Shown: positions 27,283-35,231 of the stretch, piece after piece | Position numbering within the stretch: the stretch's first letter is position 1 | How the letters are laid out: the number at the start of each line of letters is the position of its first letter | DNA from: Lachnospiraceae bacterium | GTDB taxonomy: Bacteria > Bacillota > Clostridia > Lachnospirales > Lachnospiraceae | Assembly (NCBI GenBank): GCA_024697225.1 | Contig: JAILGA010000104.1 | Location: 80,994 to 144,993, forward strand | Length of the DNA: 64,000 bases | Direction: 5' to 3' | Notes under the pieces: model-generated | Database searches by the model: none | Seen by the model: only the letters and a program-made list of their open reading frames with translations | Told to the model about the DNA's origin: nothing | Translations under genes and position numbers: made by a program

Positions 27283-28423
27283 GACAGAGCCCCTCCTGTG
27301 TTATGATGGTTGCGGCATCCCGTCCCACATAGCGGAAATGCCAGGGCTCGTATTCGATGCCTGTGATGTCCTCCTTGCCCTTCGGATACCGAAGTATAAA
27401 ACCGAATTCCGGACTCCTCTCTCTCAACCAGGCACCTGCTGCCGTATCCGCAAAGCCCTCATTCAGCTGGGAATAATTCTCCGTGATAAAATCTATGGCA
27501 AGACCCACCTCATGCTCGCTGGTACCGGGGACAGTTACCGCCTGCGCGGCTCTTGTAAAGGAGTCCATATACGAGTATCCGGCATCCATATAGCGGTCTA
27601 TCTTTCTGTCAAAAAGCTCCGTCTGATGGGAGTGGGTTCTGTAGGGCGAGCATGGTATCAGTGACACGCCGTCATCGCGTGCGGTATAGATCATGTCGAG
27701 GAGACGTCTGACTATGCGCTTGTCGCATCTCATGCTCTCGCTGAAGGTCTCGAGTTCAAAGCTGTAATCCTCAGGTATGGGATGCTGCTTATTGAGAAGA
27801 GTGAGCCTCCAGTCCGCGGGATCAAAGCCCGAGTCCCTGTCCGCTTCCTCCTCGTCCGAAAGCATCCATTCCCTGCCGTTCATGTCTATGAGCTCATCGA
27901 TGGAATATACGGCATCATCCATTATCAGGCCGCTCTCATCGCCTGACACGAAGCTTTCCGCCTCACCGGCCTCTTCCTGTGAAGCCGCATCGTCACCGCC
28001 GTCGGCGTCAAGGAGCGAGACATCCACCAGTTCATCCACATTTCCCCTGATCTCATCGGCAAAATCCACCGATGACTCCCCTGCCTGCGGATTTTCCGAC
28101 ATTCCCGCCGCCGCAGAGGCTGTCTCCGAACCGGCCGCCATCACCTGGCGTCCCGCATCAAGCGAAACAAATCCCGACCTCATGGTGAGCACGGGAAACG
28201 CAAAGCTGCTTGTCACGGCAAATGCCGCCGACACCAGCACAATCCCCGACAGTTTCTTTGCACGGTTAAAAAACAGCATCGCAAAGCGGTGTGCCATAAG
28301 TATTACGAAGCACACCGGCGAAGCCAGAAATCCCATATATCTGTGTTCTTTAACAAACTGCCTTTTGCCCTCCTTTACCCTCTCGGGAAAAGTGGGAGCA
28401 AATTGCGGAGCATTATACCGCAT
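27248..28423 (-). CDS. D-alanyl-D-alanine carboxypeptidase, VanY family
   Basis: The protein of about 391 aa has one or two hydrophobic segments in the first 80 residues (GFLASPVCFVILMAH; KLSGIVLVSAAFAVTSSFA), an acidic low-complexity linker (about 100-190), and a C-terminal VanY/DacB domain. The zinc-peptidase motif SEHEVGLAIDF and the downstream EPWHFRYVG are intact, along with PYRTHSHQTELF and RYPKGKEDITG. It should trim the terminal D-Ala of peptidoglycan stems outside the cell. The first ATG (28423) has no clear ribosome site, so the true start may be later, near ATG at residue 29. The long acidic linker is unusual. Confidence 0.87.
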   Translation of the reverse strand: MRYNAPQFAPTFPERVKEGKRQFVKEHRYMGFLASPVCFVILMAHRFAMLFFNRAKKLSGIVLVSAAFAVTSSFAFPVLTMRSGFVSLDAGRQVMAAGSETASAAAGMSENPQAGESSVDFADEIRGNVDELVDVSLLDADGGDDAASQEEAGEAESFVSGDESGLIMDDAVYSIDELIDMNGREWMLSDEEEADRDSGFDPADWRLTLLNKQHPIPEDYSFELETFSESMRCDKRIVRRLLDMIYTARDDGVSLIPCSPYRTHSHQTELFDRKIDRYMDAGYSYMDSFTRAAQAVTVPGTSEHEVGLAIDFITENYSQLNEGFADTAAGAWLRERSPEFGFILRYPKGKEDITGIEYEPWHFRYVGRDAATIITQEGLCLEEFWDRYIYR

Positions 28424-28537
28424 TTTTCAAACCCGTTATATCCATCCTCTTTTTGCTGAACGCCTGAATTATACAACAGCGGCGATAGAAAAAAAAGCGT
28501 TTTTGACAAAAACAGTTACATATCAGATGGTTTTATT

Positions 28538-28546
28538 TGGTATACT
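28538..28546 (+). promoter_or_regulatory. Extended -10 promoter for aroC
   Basis: TGGTATACT (28538-28546) is an extended -10 site. A TTGACA at 28503-28508 is too far away (32 bp) to act as its -35. The leader is only about 20 nt, with AGGAGG at 28559-28564 before ATG 28572. Confidence 0.5.
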
Positions 28547-28571
28547 GTATTGATGTCAGGAGGAAAAAGCA

Positions 28572-29684
28572 ATGTCAGGATCAGTATACGGAAGAATACT
28601 CAGGATGTCCACCTTCGGGGAATCCCACGGCCCGGCTCTGGGGGTTGTGGTTGACGGTTTTCCCGCGGGTGTGCCCGTGACAGAGGATGATATACAGGCA
28701 TTCCTTGACAGGCGGAGTCCCGGGAGATCTGAGGCCTCTACCGCCAGGAAGGAGAGTGACACGGCAGAGATCCTCTCCGGTGTCTTTGAGGGGCGCTCGA
28801 CCGGAGCACCCATAGCCATGCTTATAAGAAACACGTCGCAGCGCTCCGCCGACTACGATACCATAAAGGATCTCTACCGCCCCGGCCACGCCGATTATAC
28901 CTGGGACAGCAAATACGGTTTCCGTGATTACCGCGGCGGCGGCAGGTCTTCGGGAAGAGAGACTGCAGGCAGGGTCGCCGCAGGCGCGCTTTGCATGCTG
29001 CTCCTGAACAGGATGGGAATAACCTGCGAAGCCTGGACCTCGTCCATAGGCGAAGTGACCGTTCCGGCAGATATTGCGGACAGAGCCCTGCGCCTTACCA
29101 CACAGACATACATGCCTGACGCCGAAGCAGACCGCAGGGCCATGGAGCTGATAAAGAAACTAAAGTCAGAGGGCAACACTGTAGGCGGCACCGTCACCTG
29201 TGTTATGGATCACGTGCCTTCAGGTGTGGGAGATCCGGTCTTCGACAAACTGGACGCCTCTCTTGCCGCGGCAGTCATGTCCGTGGGTGCCGTCAAAGCT
29301 GTCGAGATAGGGGACGGCATTGCCGTTTCAAAAAGAACAGGAAGCGAGAACAACGATCCCTTCCTGCCGGGCGATCCTTCCGCAGGTGAGAAGGCAGTCA
29401 AAGCCACGAACAGCGCGGGCGGCATACTCGGAGGGATCAGTGACGGCTCTCCCATCGTGCTTAAAGCTCACATCAAACCCACGCCTTCAATAGCGATGCC
29501 GCAGTCCACAGTAGACAGAAACGGCCGGGCAGCCGAAATATCGGTGCCGGGCCGTCATGATCCCGTTATAGTGCCCAGAGCTGTCGTAGTGATCGAGTGC
29601 ATGTGCGCTTTCACACTTCTGGATGCGATGCTCGTGAACATGACCTCCAGAGCGGACAGCATAGCGGCTTTCTACGGCAGATAG
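28572..29684 (+). CDS. aroC: Chorismate synthase
   Basis: FMN-dependent elimination of EPSP to chorismate, the branch-point metabolite used by the trp and chorismate mutase genes upstream. The 370-aa protein has the diagnostic GESHGPALGVVVDGFPAG, RRSPGRSEASTARKESD, PGHADYTWDSKYG, DYRGGGRSSGRETAGRVAAG, and the C-terminal GRHDPVIVPRAVVVIECMCA. It stands alone on the plus strand between two minus-strand operons. Its stop is 8 bp from the stop of the lactonase-like gene, with no terminator visible between. Confidence 0.97.
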   Translation: MSGSVYGRILRMSTFGESHGPALGVVVDGFPAGVPVTEDDIQAFLDRRSPGRSEASTARKESDTAEILSGVFEGRSTGAPIAMLIRNTSQRSADYDTIKDLYRPGHADYTWDSKYGFRDYRGGGRSSGRETAGRVAAGALCMLLLNRMGITCEAWTSSIGEVTVPADIADRALRLTTQTYMPDAEADRRAMELIKKLKSEGNTVGGTVTCVMDHVPSGVGDPVFDKLDASLAAAVMSVGAVKAVEIGDGIAVSKRTGSENNDPFLPGDPSAGEKAVKATNSAGGILGGISDGSPIVLKAHIKPTPSIAMPQSTVDRNGRAAEISVPGRHDPVIVPRAVVVIECMCAFTLLDAMLVNMTSRADSIAAFYGR

Positions 29685-29692
29685 ATCTTTCC

Positions 29693-30754
29693 TCAGTCCA
29701 GTTCGTGGAAGATTATGCAGTTCGGCTGATTGACCTCCATCTCCGGGCCGTTCATTATCAGCGTATGCTTTTTGGGGTCAAAGGTGAAGAAGGTCATCGT
29801 ATTTGACTCGTGATTCAGGGACACGAGATGCCTGTTGTCCGGCATCAGCGCAGCATCCTTTGGATATTCCCCCGCTATCGGAAGCGTTGTATTGAGGCTG
29901 AGGAGTCCGGTCCTGTGATCGACATCATAGATCGTAACGCTGTTCTCGCCCGCGTTCGATGTTAGCAGGAATTTAAAGTCCGTCGAGAACTTTAGCGCAC
30001 AGGCCGCCACGCCGATCGCATCCGGATCTTTGATGGTTGAGATCGACTGTATACGGTCAAAATCCGGGATCCTTCCCGTATCATCCACAACATAGCTGTA
30101 GACATCGATCGCCCTCTTCTGCTCGTTCACTATATACAGGAACCTCCCGTCGCTCGAAAACTGCATGTGTCTGGGCGCCGACTCCTGATCCGCATGAATG
30201 ATCTCGGTCTCGCGCAGCTTCCCGGTATTGTGATCGAGCATATAAACATCCACGCGGTCGAGTCCCAGATCGCAGGCCAAAAGGAAACGGTTATCCCTCG
30301 TCATCTTCACGCACTGCACGTGCGGTATGAAATTCCTGCCGGCGGCCGTTCCCAGGCCTTTATGGTATATCTCGTCCGTGATCTCACCGATGGTACCGTC
30401 CTCGTTCAGCCTGAGAACGGTAACCTTTCCGTCATGATATCCCGCGCTGAAGAGAAATCTGTCCTCGAAATCGGTATACAGATAGCAGCCTCTCATGCCG
30501 TTTATCGAGGCCTTGTTCAAAAGTGTGAGTTTCCCGTCCTTCTCGATGGTATACGACTCCACCCCCAGATCGGTTATGGAATACAGGAACCTCCTGTTGT
30601 GCGACACTCTCAGATAGGAGGAGTTGGTGATCTCGACCTGCTCCTTCTCAGTCATCCGCCCGTTTTTGACATCAACATCATAGACGCGTATGCCGTGCTT
30701 GTCGCCGGTTCCTATCGTATAACTGGATACATATGCCACACACTTTTTACCCAT
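29693..30754 (-). CDS. Lactonase-family seven-bladed beta-propeller protein
   Basis: The 353-aa protein resembles the YbhE/Pgl lactonase family: repeated propeller strands of the type YLRVSHNRRFLYSI, HVQCVKMTRDNRFLLACDLG, HMQFSSDGRFLYIVNE, CALKFSTDFKFLLTSN and AALMPDNRHLVSLNHES. In Pgl the family hydrolyses 6-phosphogluconolactone, but many members have unproven activity. It is cytosolic by sequence, with no signal peptide. A strong AAAGGAGG site precedes ATG 30754. It is the last gene of the long minus-strand run that begins with nfnA. No glucose-6-phosphate dehydrogenase is nearby to confirm a pentose-phosphate role. Confidence 0.8.
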   Translation of the reverse strand: MGKKCVAYVSSYTIGTGDKHGIRVYDVDVKNGRMTEKEQVEITNSSYLRVSHNRRFLYSITDLGVESYTIEKDGKLTLLNKASINGMRGCYLYTDFEDRFLFSAGYHDGKVTVLRLNEDGTIGEITDEIYHKGLGTAAGRNFIPHVQCVKMTRDNRFLLACDLGLDRVDVYMLDHNTGKLRETEIIHADQESAPRHMQFSSDGRFLYIVNEQKRAIDVYSYVVDDTGRIPDFDRIQSISTIKDPDAIGVAACALKFSTDFKFLLTSNAGENSVTIYDVDHRTGLLSLNTTLPIAGEYPKDAALMPDNRHLVSLNHESNTMTFFTFDPKKHTLIMNGPEMEVNQPNCIIFHELD

Positions 30755-30780
30755 GATTACCTCCTTTGGTCATAAGGCAC

Positions 30781-31728
30781 TTAAACCATTCTTTTCATTC
30801 TTCGGGCGTCGCGTTTTGAAATACTATACAGACTTCCGCTTCTTACCGCGGCTATCTGCGCCACCAGGGCCCGCTCAGCCGAATCGGTCACAAATCCCGC
30901 GTCTTCGGGATCGTTACCGAAGCAGTAGACGCCGTCATCATAGCCGAAAAGGGTCCGCTGCAGCGTGGAAAGACCGACCATATCGTCATAGATAAGATCC
31001 GGCTGTATGCCGAGTCTTGAAACCGTCTTTGCGGCCTCGCTGACATTGTGCACCACGGCGCGGGCCCGGGGATTATCCGCATATATTCTTTCGTGTATCA
31101 GTTTGACCCTGGCCGGCGTATCCCTCTCGGAATATATTATACCACCCTCTGTCTTAATACTGTCAAAACCGTGTACCACCCCGAAAGCGACATCCGTGCT
31201 GCAGAGCTCCATGAGATAACTCGCGGCAAAACCTTCAAGCATCCGGGCCTTTGTCAGAAGATCCTCACAGCTCTCCCCGAGGATATAAACGCCCTCGTTG
31301 GCCGTGACAAGAAAAGACGCGTCCTTTCCGACTATCCTGTAGATATGGCTACGCTGCGCGTCAGATCCGGGGATTGTAAAGGGTGCGATCCGTATCTTAA
31401 CCCGCTCGCCCGCCTCGTTAACAGCCGGCAGCGTATCTCTTCCTATCACCCCGAGAGCCGACGCATAGCACTGCCTTGTCAGCGCTATTGCCCCGATATC
31501 CTCTCTGTTCCTGTATATCATCGCATGGATTGAAAGACGCCCTTCTGGTCTTTTGATCCTGACCTTGCGTATCGCATTCACATCCAGCGGCGTCCCGCGC
31601 ATCTCATTTCCGGCAAAGTAGAAGGAATCATCCTGCGTCCGTCTGGAAATGCTCCCGGACAGATGCAGCATAAAGCCCGCACGCTCCATATCCTCATATG
31701 TCTGCAGGATCTCCTGCTTCTCATCCAT
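30781..31728 (-). CDS. Tandem class II aldolase/adducin-like protein, metal site lost
   Basis: The protein of about 315 aa appears to hold two class II aldolase-like units. The first (residues ~10-180) has LHLSGSISRR, IHAMIYRNREDIGAIAL, APFTIPGSD and TANEGVYILGESCEDL. In active family members the zinc ligands are HxH after the AVVHTH-type strand and the His of NHG. Here these read LTR and NEG, so all three ligands are gone. The second unit (~205-290) has HERIYADNPRARAVVHNVSEAAKTV and keeps one His only. The frame is clean and in a conserved operon, so the loss looks old and tolerated. A ligand-binding or regulatory role is possible. ATG 31737 is an alternative start. It overlaps the cyclo-ligase gene. 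Confidence 0.7.
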   Translation of the reverse strand: MDEKQEILQTYEDMERAGFMLHLSGSISRRTQDDSFYFAGNEMRGTPLDVNAIRKVRIKRPEGRLSIHAMIYRNREDIGAIALTRQCYASALGVIGRDTLPAVNEAGERVKIRIAPFTIPGSDAQRSHIYRIVGKDASFLVTANEGVYILGESCEDLLTKARMLEGFAASYLMELCSTDVAFGVVHGFDSIKTEGGIIYSERDTPARVKLIHERIYADNPRARAVVHNVSEAAKTVSRLGIQPDLIYDDMVGLSTLQRTLFGYDDGVYCFGNDPEDAGFVTDSAERALVAQIAAVRSGSLYSISKRDARRMKRMV

Positions 31729-32344
31729 GCCGATCATTCCTGTACAGCCTTTTCTCCGTCAGCAACATCTCCGGTCTCACATCAAACCTGCCGGTAATCT
31801 GTCCTTTGTTGTCAAAACTCTCCCGCACCTGACACTCGTAGCATATGGCGAGCCGCTTTGCCCCGCCGTGCCCTGCAAGATATCTGTCATAATACCCGCC
31901 GCCGTAGCCTATGCGCTCGAGTGATGCGGAAAAAGCCACACCGGGGATTATCATCAATGCGTCATCCGCATCCTGTGCAAACACCTCGTCACCGGCCGGT
32001 TCATCTATCCCCATCCGGTTTTTTTCCACATCCTCGGCATCCCGCAGTCTGACAAAGACCATTTCCCCCCTGTCACTGTCGGTTATTCTGGGGCAGAATA
32101 CTCTTTTTCCCTTGGAAAGCGCCTTTCTGACTATCTCCCGGGTATCCGCCTCGCTTCCAAATGACAGATATGTAAGAATGATCTGCGACCCCTTCCACTC
32201 GGGAAGTTCAAAAAGCCTCTCCCTTATCAATCTGTCAAAGATGCGTCTGTCGCCGTCACCAAGCGCATCTCTTACGCCCAGTACTTCCCGCCTGATGCGG
32301 GCCTTGGCCTCTTTTTGCCGGTCCTTTCCGGCAGAGCCGCTCAT
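31721..32344 (-). CDS. 5-formyltetrahydrofolate cyclo-ligase
   Basis: Converts 5-formyl-THF to 5,10-methenyl-THF using ATP, rescuing folate from the inhibitory 5-formyl form. The 207-aa protein has the N-terminal basic helix KARIRREVLGVRDALG, ILTYLSFGSEADTR, CPRITDSDRGEMVFV, and the ATP/Mg loop LERIGYGGGYYDRYLA. The length fits the family. Its ATG overlaps the preceding flavoprotein's stop (ATGA). It complements folD and fhs located about 12 kb upstream in C1-folate metabolism. Confidence 0.92.
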   Translation of the reverse strand: MSGSAGKDRQKEAKARIRREVLGVRDALGDGDRRIFDRLIRERLFELPEWKGSQIILTYLSFGSEADTREIVRKALSKGKRVFCPRITDSDRGEMVFVRLRDAEDVEKNRMGIDEPAGDEVFAQDADDALMIIPGVAFSASLERIGYGGGYYDRYLAGHGGAKRLAICYECQVRESFDNKGQITGRFDVRPEMLLTEKRLYRNDRHG

Positions 32345-33990
32345 GCGGGCGAATAACGGCCTATTATCTTCGCGGCCGTCCTCACGCCGTCAGCAGCCGC
32401 GGATACGATGCCTCCCGCGTAGCCCGCACCCTCACCGCAGGGATAAAGTCCCGGGATATCAACAGCCTCCCCGTACTCCCCTCTCTCGATCCTTACAGGG
32501 GATGATGTCCTGCTCTCAACACCGGCGATTATCGCGGAAGCATCGTCATATCCTCTGATCTTCCTTCCGAAATCCGACATTGCCTCCGCTATCGACACAT
32601 TCAGTTTCCTTCCCAGTATCCCGGACAGATCAGCTTTTGCGGCTCTGCCGCAGAACACTTTCTCCGCGGTCTCATCCGATATGTCCGTACCTGCTCCGCG
32701 GGGCCTTACTCCCGCTGCCGATGCAAAAGATGCATAATCCGAAAAAGGTATCCTGCCCTTTCCCGTTTCAAAGGCTCTCTCTTCGAGTCTTCTCTGAAAG
32801 AACATACCCCTGAGAGGATCTGTTCCGTCTCCGTAGTCATCGGGAGTCACATTGACAACGATGGCACTGTTGGCATATTCATCACTTCTGTCGCGTCTGC
32901 TCATGCCGTTTACGCAGAGTCTCCCGCTCTCGCTCGAGGCATCCACTATCCTTCCCCCGGGGCACATACAGAAGGAATATACTCCCCTGCCGCCTGCCGT
33001 CCGCGTAGTCAGCTTATAATTGGCCGGCGGCAGAACAACTCCCGAGGGCATGCCGTATTGGGCGACATCGATGATCTCCTGCCTGTGCGCCACTCTGAAG
33101 CCCACAGCAAAGGCCTTCGGAGTCATGATCACTCCCTGTCCGGACAGTCTTGTCACGGTATCTCTCGCGCTGTGTCCCGTCGCCAGTATCACCGCACCGG
33201 CCTTTATGTCGCCTGCACTCGTAACTATCCCGTCCACTCTTCCGGCGTGATCTCTTGATATTTCGATAAGTCTGGTCCTGAAGAGCACCTCGCCGCCAAG
33301 CGTCCTTATCTTTTCAAGGAGATTCGCGACTACTTTGCCGAGAATATCCGTACCTACATGCGGCCAGGCCTCCGTCAGTATGTCATCCGGTGCGCCCGCT
33401 TCCACAAGAAGTCTCAGCACCTCCCCGCATACTCCGTCCCTGTCCTTTATCCTTGCGGTCAGTTTCCCGTCTGAATAAGCTCCGGCACCGCCGGCTCCGA
33501 ACTGGATATTGCTCTCCGTATCAAGCTCTCCGGTCTCCCAGTAACGCCTTACCGCCTCGCCGCGCTTTTTTGTATCATCTCCCCTCTCGATAAGAAGCGG
33601 TCTGTAACCCGCCGCCGCGAGTTCATAAGCGGCATAGAGTCCCGCAGGGCCGGCCCCCACGACTACGGGCCTGAAATCAAGCTTCTTATCACCCCTTTCG
33701 GGCAGAAGAAAGCCAGCGGTCTCATGCTTTTTTACCGCTCCCCTTATGCCGCGGGCAAGTATCCTCTGCTCCACGGATGCGTCAAGTTCAATATCCGCCG
33801 TACACACATCATAGAGCTCAGGCTTTTTTCTTGCGTCTATAGCGTGCCTTACAAGGTTTATCCCTTTTATCTCAGACCGGTTTATACCCAGCATCGACGC
33901 TGCCCTGCGCCGTATATCGGGTACCGGGTCCCACGGCTCCCGCCGCTTATCAGGATCGATCCTTATCCTTATCTGTCCGAGGGTGATCAT
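32341..33990 (-). CDS. FAD-dependent oxidoreductase (COG2509-like)
   Basis: The protein of about 549 aa has an N-terminal RNA/DNA-binding-like alpha-beta segment of about 110 residues, then an FAD Rossmann motif VVVGAGPAGLYAAYELAAAG with RPLLIERGDD, and the family block SNIQFGAGGAGAYSDGKLT. ILATGHSARDT, AVGFRVAHRQEIID and the C-terminal GLYPCGEGAGYAGGIVSAAADG complete the pattern seen in uncharacterised FAD proteins of Firmicutes. The reaction is unknown to me. ATG 33990 overlaps the upstream flavoprotein stop (ATGA); longer in-frame starts would run into that gene. Two unrelated FAD proteins being translationally coupled suggests a common role. Confidence 0.85.
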   Translation of the reverse strand: MITLGQIRIRIDPDKRREPWDPVPDIRRRAASMLGINRSEIKGINLVRHAIDARKKPELYDVCTADIELDASVEQRILARGIRGAVKKHETAGFLLPERGDKKLDFRPVVVGAGPAGLYAAYELAAAGYRPLLIERGDDTKKRGEAVRRYWETGELDTESNIQFGAGGAGAYSDGKLTARIKDRDGVCGEVLRLLVEAGAPDDILTEAWPHVGTDILGKVVANLLEKIRTLGGEVLFRTRLIEISRDHAGRVDGIVTSAGDIKAGAVILATGHSARDTVTRLSGQGVIMTPKAFAVGFRVAHRQEIIDVAQYGMPSGVVLPPANYKLTTRTAGGRGVYSFCMCPGGRIVDASSESGRLCVNGMSRRDRSDEYANSAIVVNVTPDDYGDGTDPLRGMFFQRRLEERAFETGKGRIPFSDYASFASAAGVRPRGAGTDISDETAEKVFCGRAAKADLSGILGRKLNVSIAEAMSDFGRKIRGYDDASAIIAGVESRTSSPVRIERGEYGEAVDIPGLYPCGEGAGYAGGIVSAAADGVRTAAKIIGRYSPA

Positions 33991-35231
33991 AGTACATGCC
34001 TTCCGGCGGCATGTCCCGCGATGATTCCCGAGAGAAATGCCCAGCGCAGATTGTATCCTCCGCATCTGCCGTCCGCATCAAGCAGCTCTCCCGCAAGAAA
34101 AAGCCCGGGAATCCCCGCGCAGGAGAAATCATCATTCACCTCATCAAGGCTCACCCCGCCGGCTGTTGCCTGCGCTCTCTCAAAGCTCCCCGTTCCCAGG
34201 ATCGGAACAGAAAAATGCTTCAGCTCACGCTTCAGCTCATCCCTCTTTCTCCCGTCAAGGCTTCGGACTCCGCTTACATTTTCGATTCCCAGTCTCTTTG
34301 CCACGGCAGATGCAAGCTCCGCGTTTATGAGACCGTGAAGAAAGTCCGGAACGCTCCTGTCCCTTCCGGCAAAAAGATACGCCGCAAATTCCTCTTCCCA
34401 CTGCGTCTCGTCAAACTCGGGAAAAAGATCTATCTCGGCGCTTACCGATGTCATCCCAAAGGCCTGCCGCGCCACACTTCCCGAAGCCTGGAGAACAGGC
34501 ATGCCCGAGAGCAGTCTGTTCGTAAACTGAACCTCGCCGAACTCCTCTGCTATCATACTTTTGCCTGCTTCATTCAGGACAAAGAACCTTACATTCCCCC
34601 AGGCTCTGACACCGGTCTTTGCCGGCAGGGTTTGGTCATCTGTGATGAGCGGCACGAGAGAGGGACAGGCCGGAAAAACCTTCAGCCCGAGCTTTTCACA
34701 TATATACCAGGCGTCCCCCGATGCGCGGCAGGTCTGCGGCCCCGACATGCCGCCGGTCGCGAGCACCACCGCCCCTGCATTATACTCAGTTCCACCTGCC
34801 ATGCACCTGAAGGTTCCGTCATCACGGGGCATGATACTTTTAAGCTGCGCGTTCTTTATCAGGGCGATGCCGGAAACCGCGATTTCATGCTCAAGTGCCT
34901 CCGTCACCGATGCCGCCTGACCGGATGTCGGATAGACAAAGTTTCCCTCGGCTCTGGTCATCACACCGATGCTCCTGAAAAAAGCATACAGCCCGTCATC
35001 GCCCTCCACTCCCGGAAAGCTTAAGGGGCGCCTCCCGGAGCTCGTATGATAGGCTGCGTCATCTATGACAGAATTAGTCAGATTGCCCCTGCCGTTACCG
35101 GTCATCGAAAGCTTTCTCCCGACGCGGTCTGTTTTTTCCACAAGGGTGACATGCGCACCCTCGCGGGATGCCGAAACGGCGGCAGCCATGCCGGCAGGCC
35201 CTGCTCCGAAGACCAGCACTTCTTTTTTCAT
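33987..35231 (-). CDS. HI0933/BaiN-like flavoprotein
   Basis: The 414-aa protein begins VLVFGAGPAGMAAAVSASREG, an FAD-binding Rossmann motif, followed by GRKLSMTGNGRGNLTN, the signature of the HI0933/YhiN family. VVLATGGMSGPQTCRASGDAW, ASGGVSLDEVN-like TAGGVSLDEVND and FLAGELLDADGRCGGYNLRWA are also typical. Related proteins (BaiN) reduce bile-acid intermediates, but most family members lack a known substrate. Its ATG overlaps the preceding flippase-like gene by 4 bp. Confidence 0.88.
   Translation of the reverse strand: MKKEVLVFGAGPAGMAAAVSASREGAHVTLVEKTDRVGRKLSMTGNGRGNLTNSVIDDAAYHTSSGRRPLSFPGVEGDDGLYAFFRSIGVMTRAEGNFVYPTSGQAASVTEALEHEIAVSGIALIKNAQLKSIMPRDDGTFRCMAGGTEYNAGAVVLATGGMSGPQTCRASGDAWYICEKLGLKVFPACPSLVPLITDDQTLPAKTGVRAWGNVRFFVLNEAGKSMIAEEFGEVQFTNRLLSGMPVLQASGSVARQAFGMTSVSAEIDLFPEFDETQWEEEFAAYLFAGRDRSVPDFLHGLINAELASAVAKRLGIENVSGVRSLDGRKRDELKRELKHFSVPILGTGSFERAQATAGGVSLDEVNDDFSCAGIPGLFLAGELLDADGRCGGYNLRWAFLSGIIAGHAAGRHVL

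Noticed and set aside
28503..28508. TTGACA as the -35 of the aroC promoter.
   Set aside because: It is 32 bp from the TATACT -10, too far. The extended -10 alone explains the promoter.
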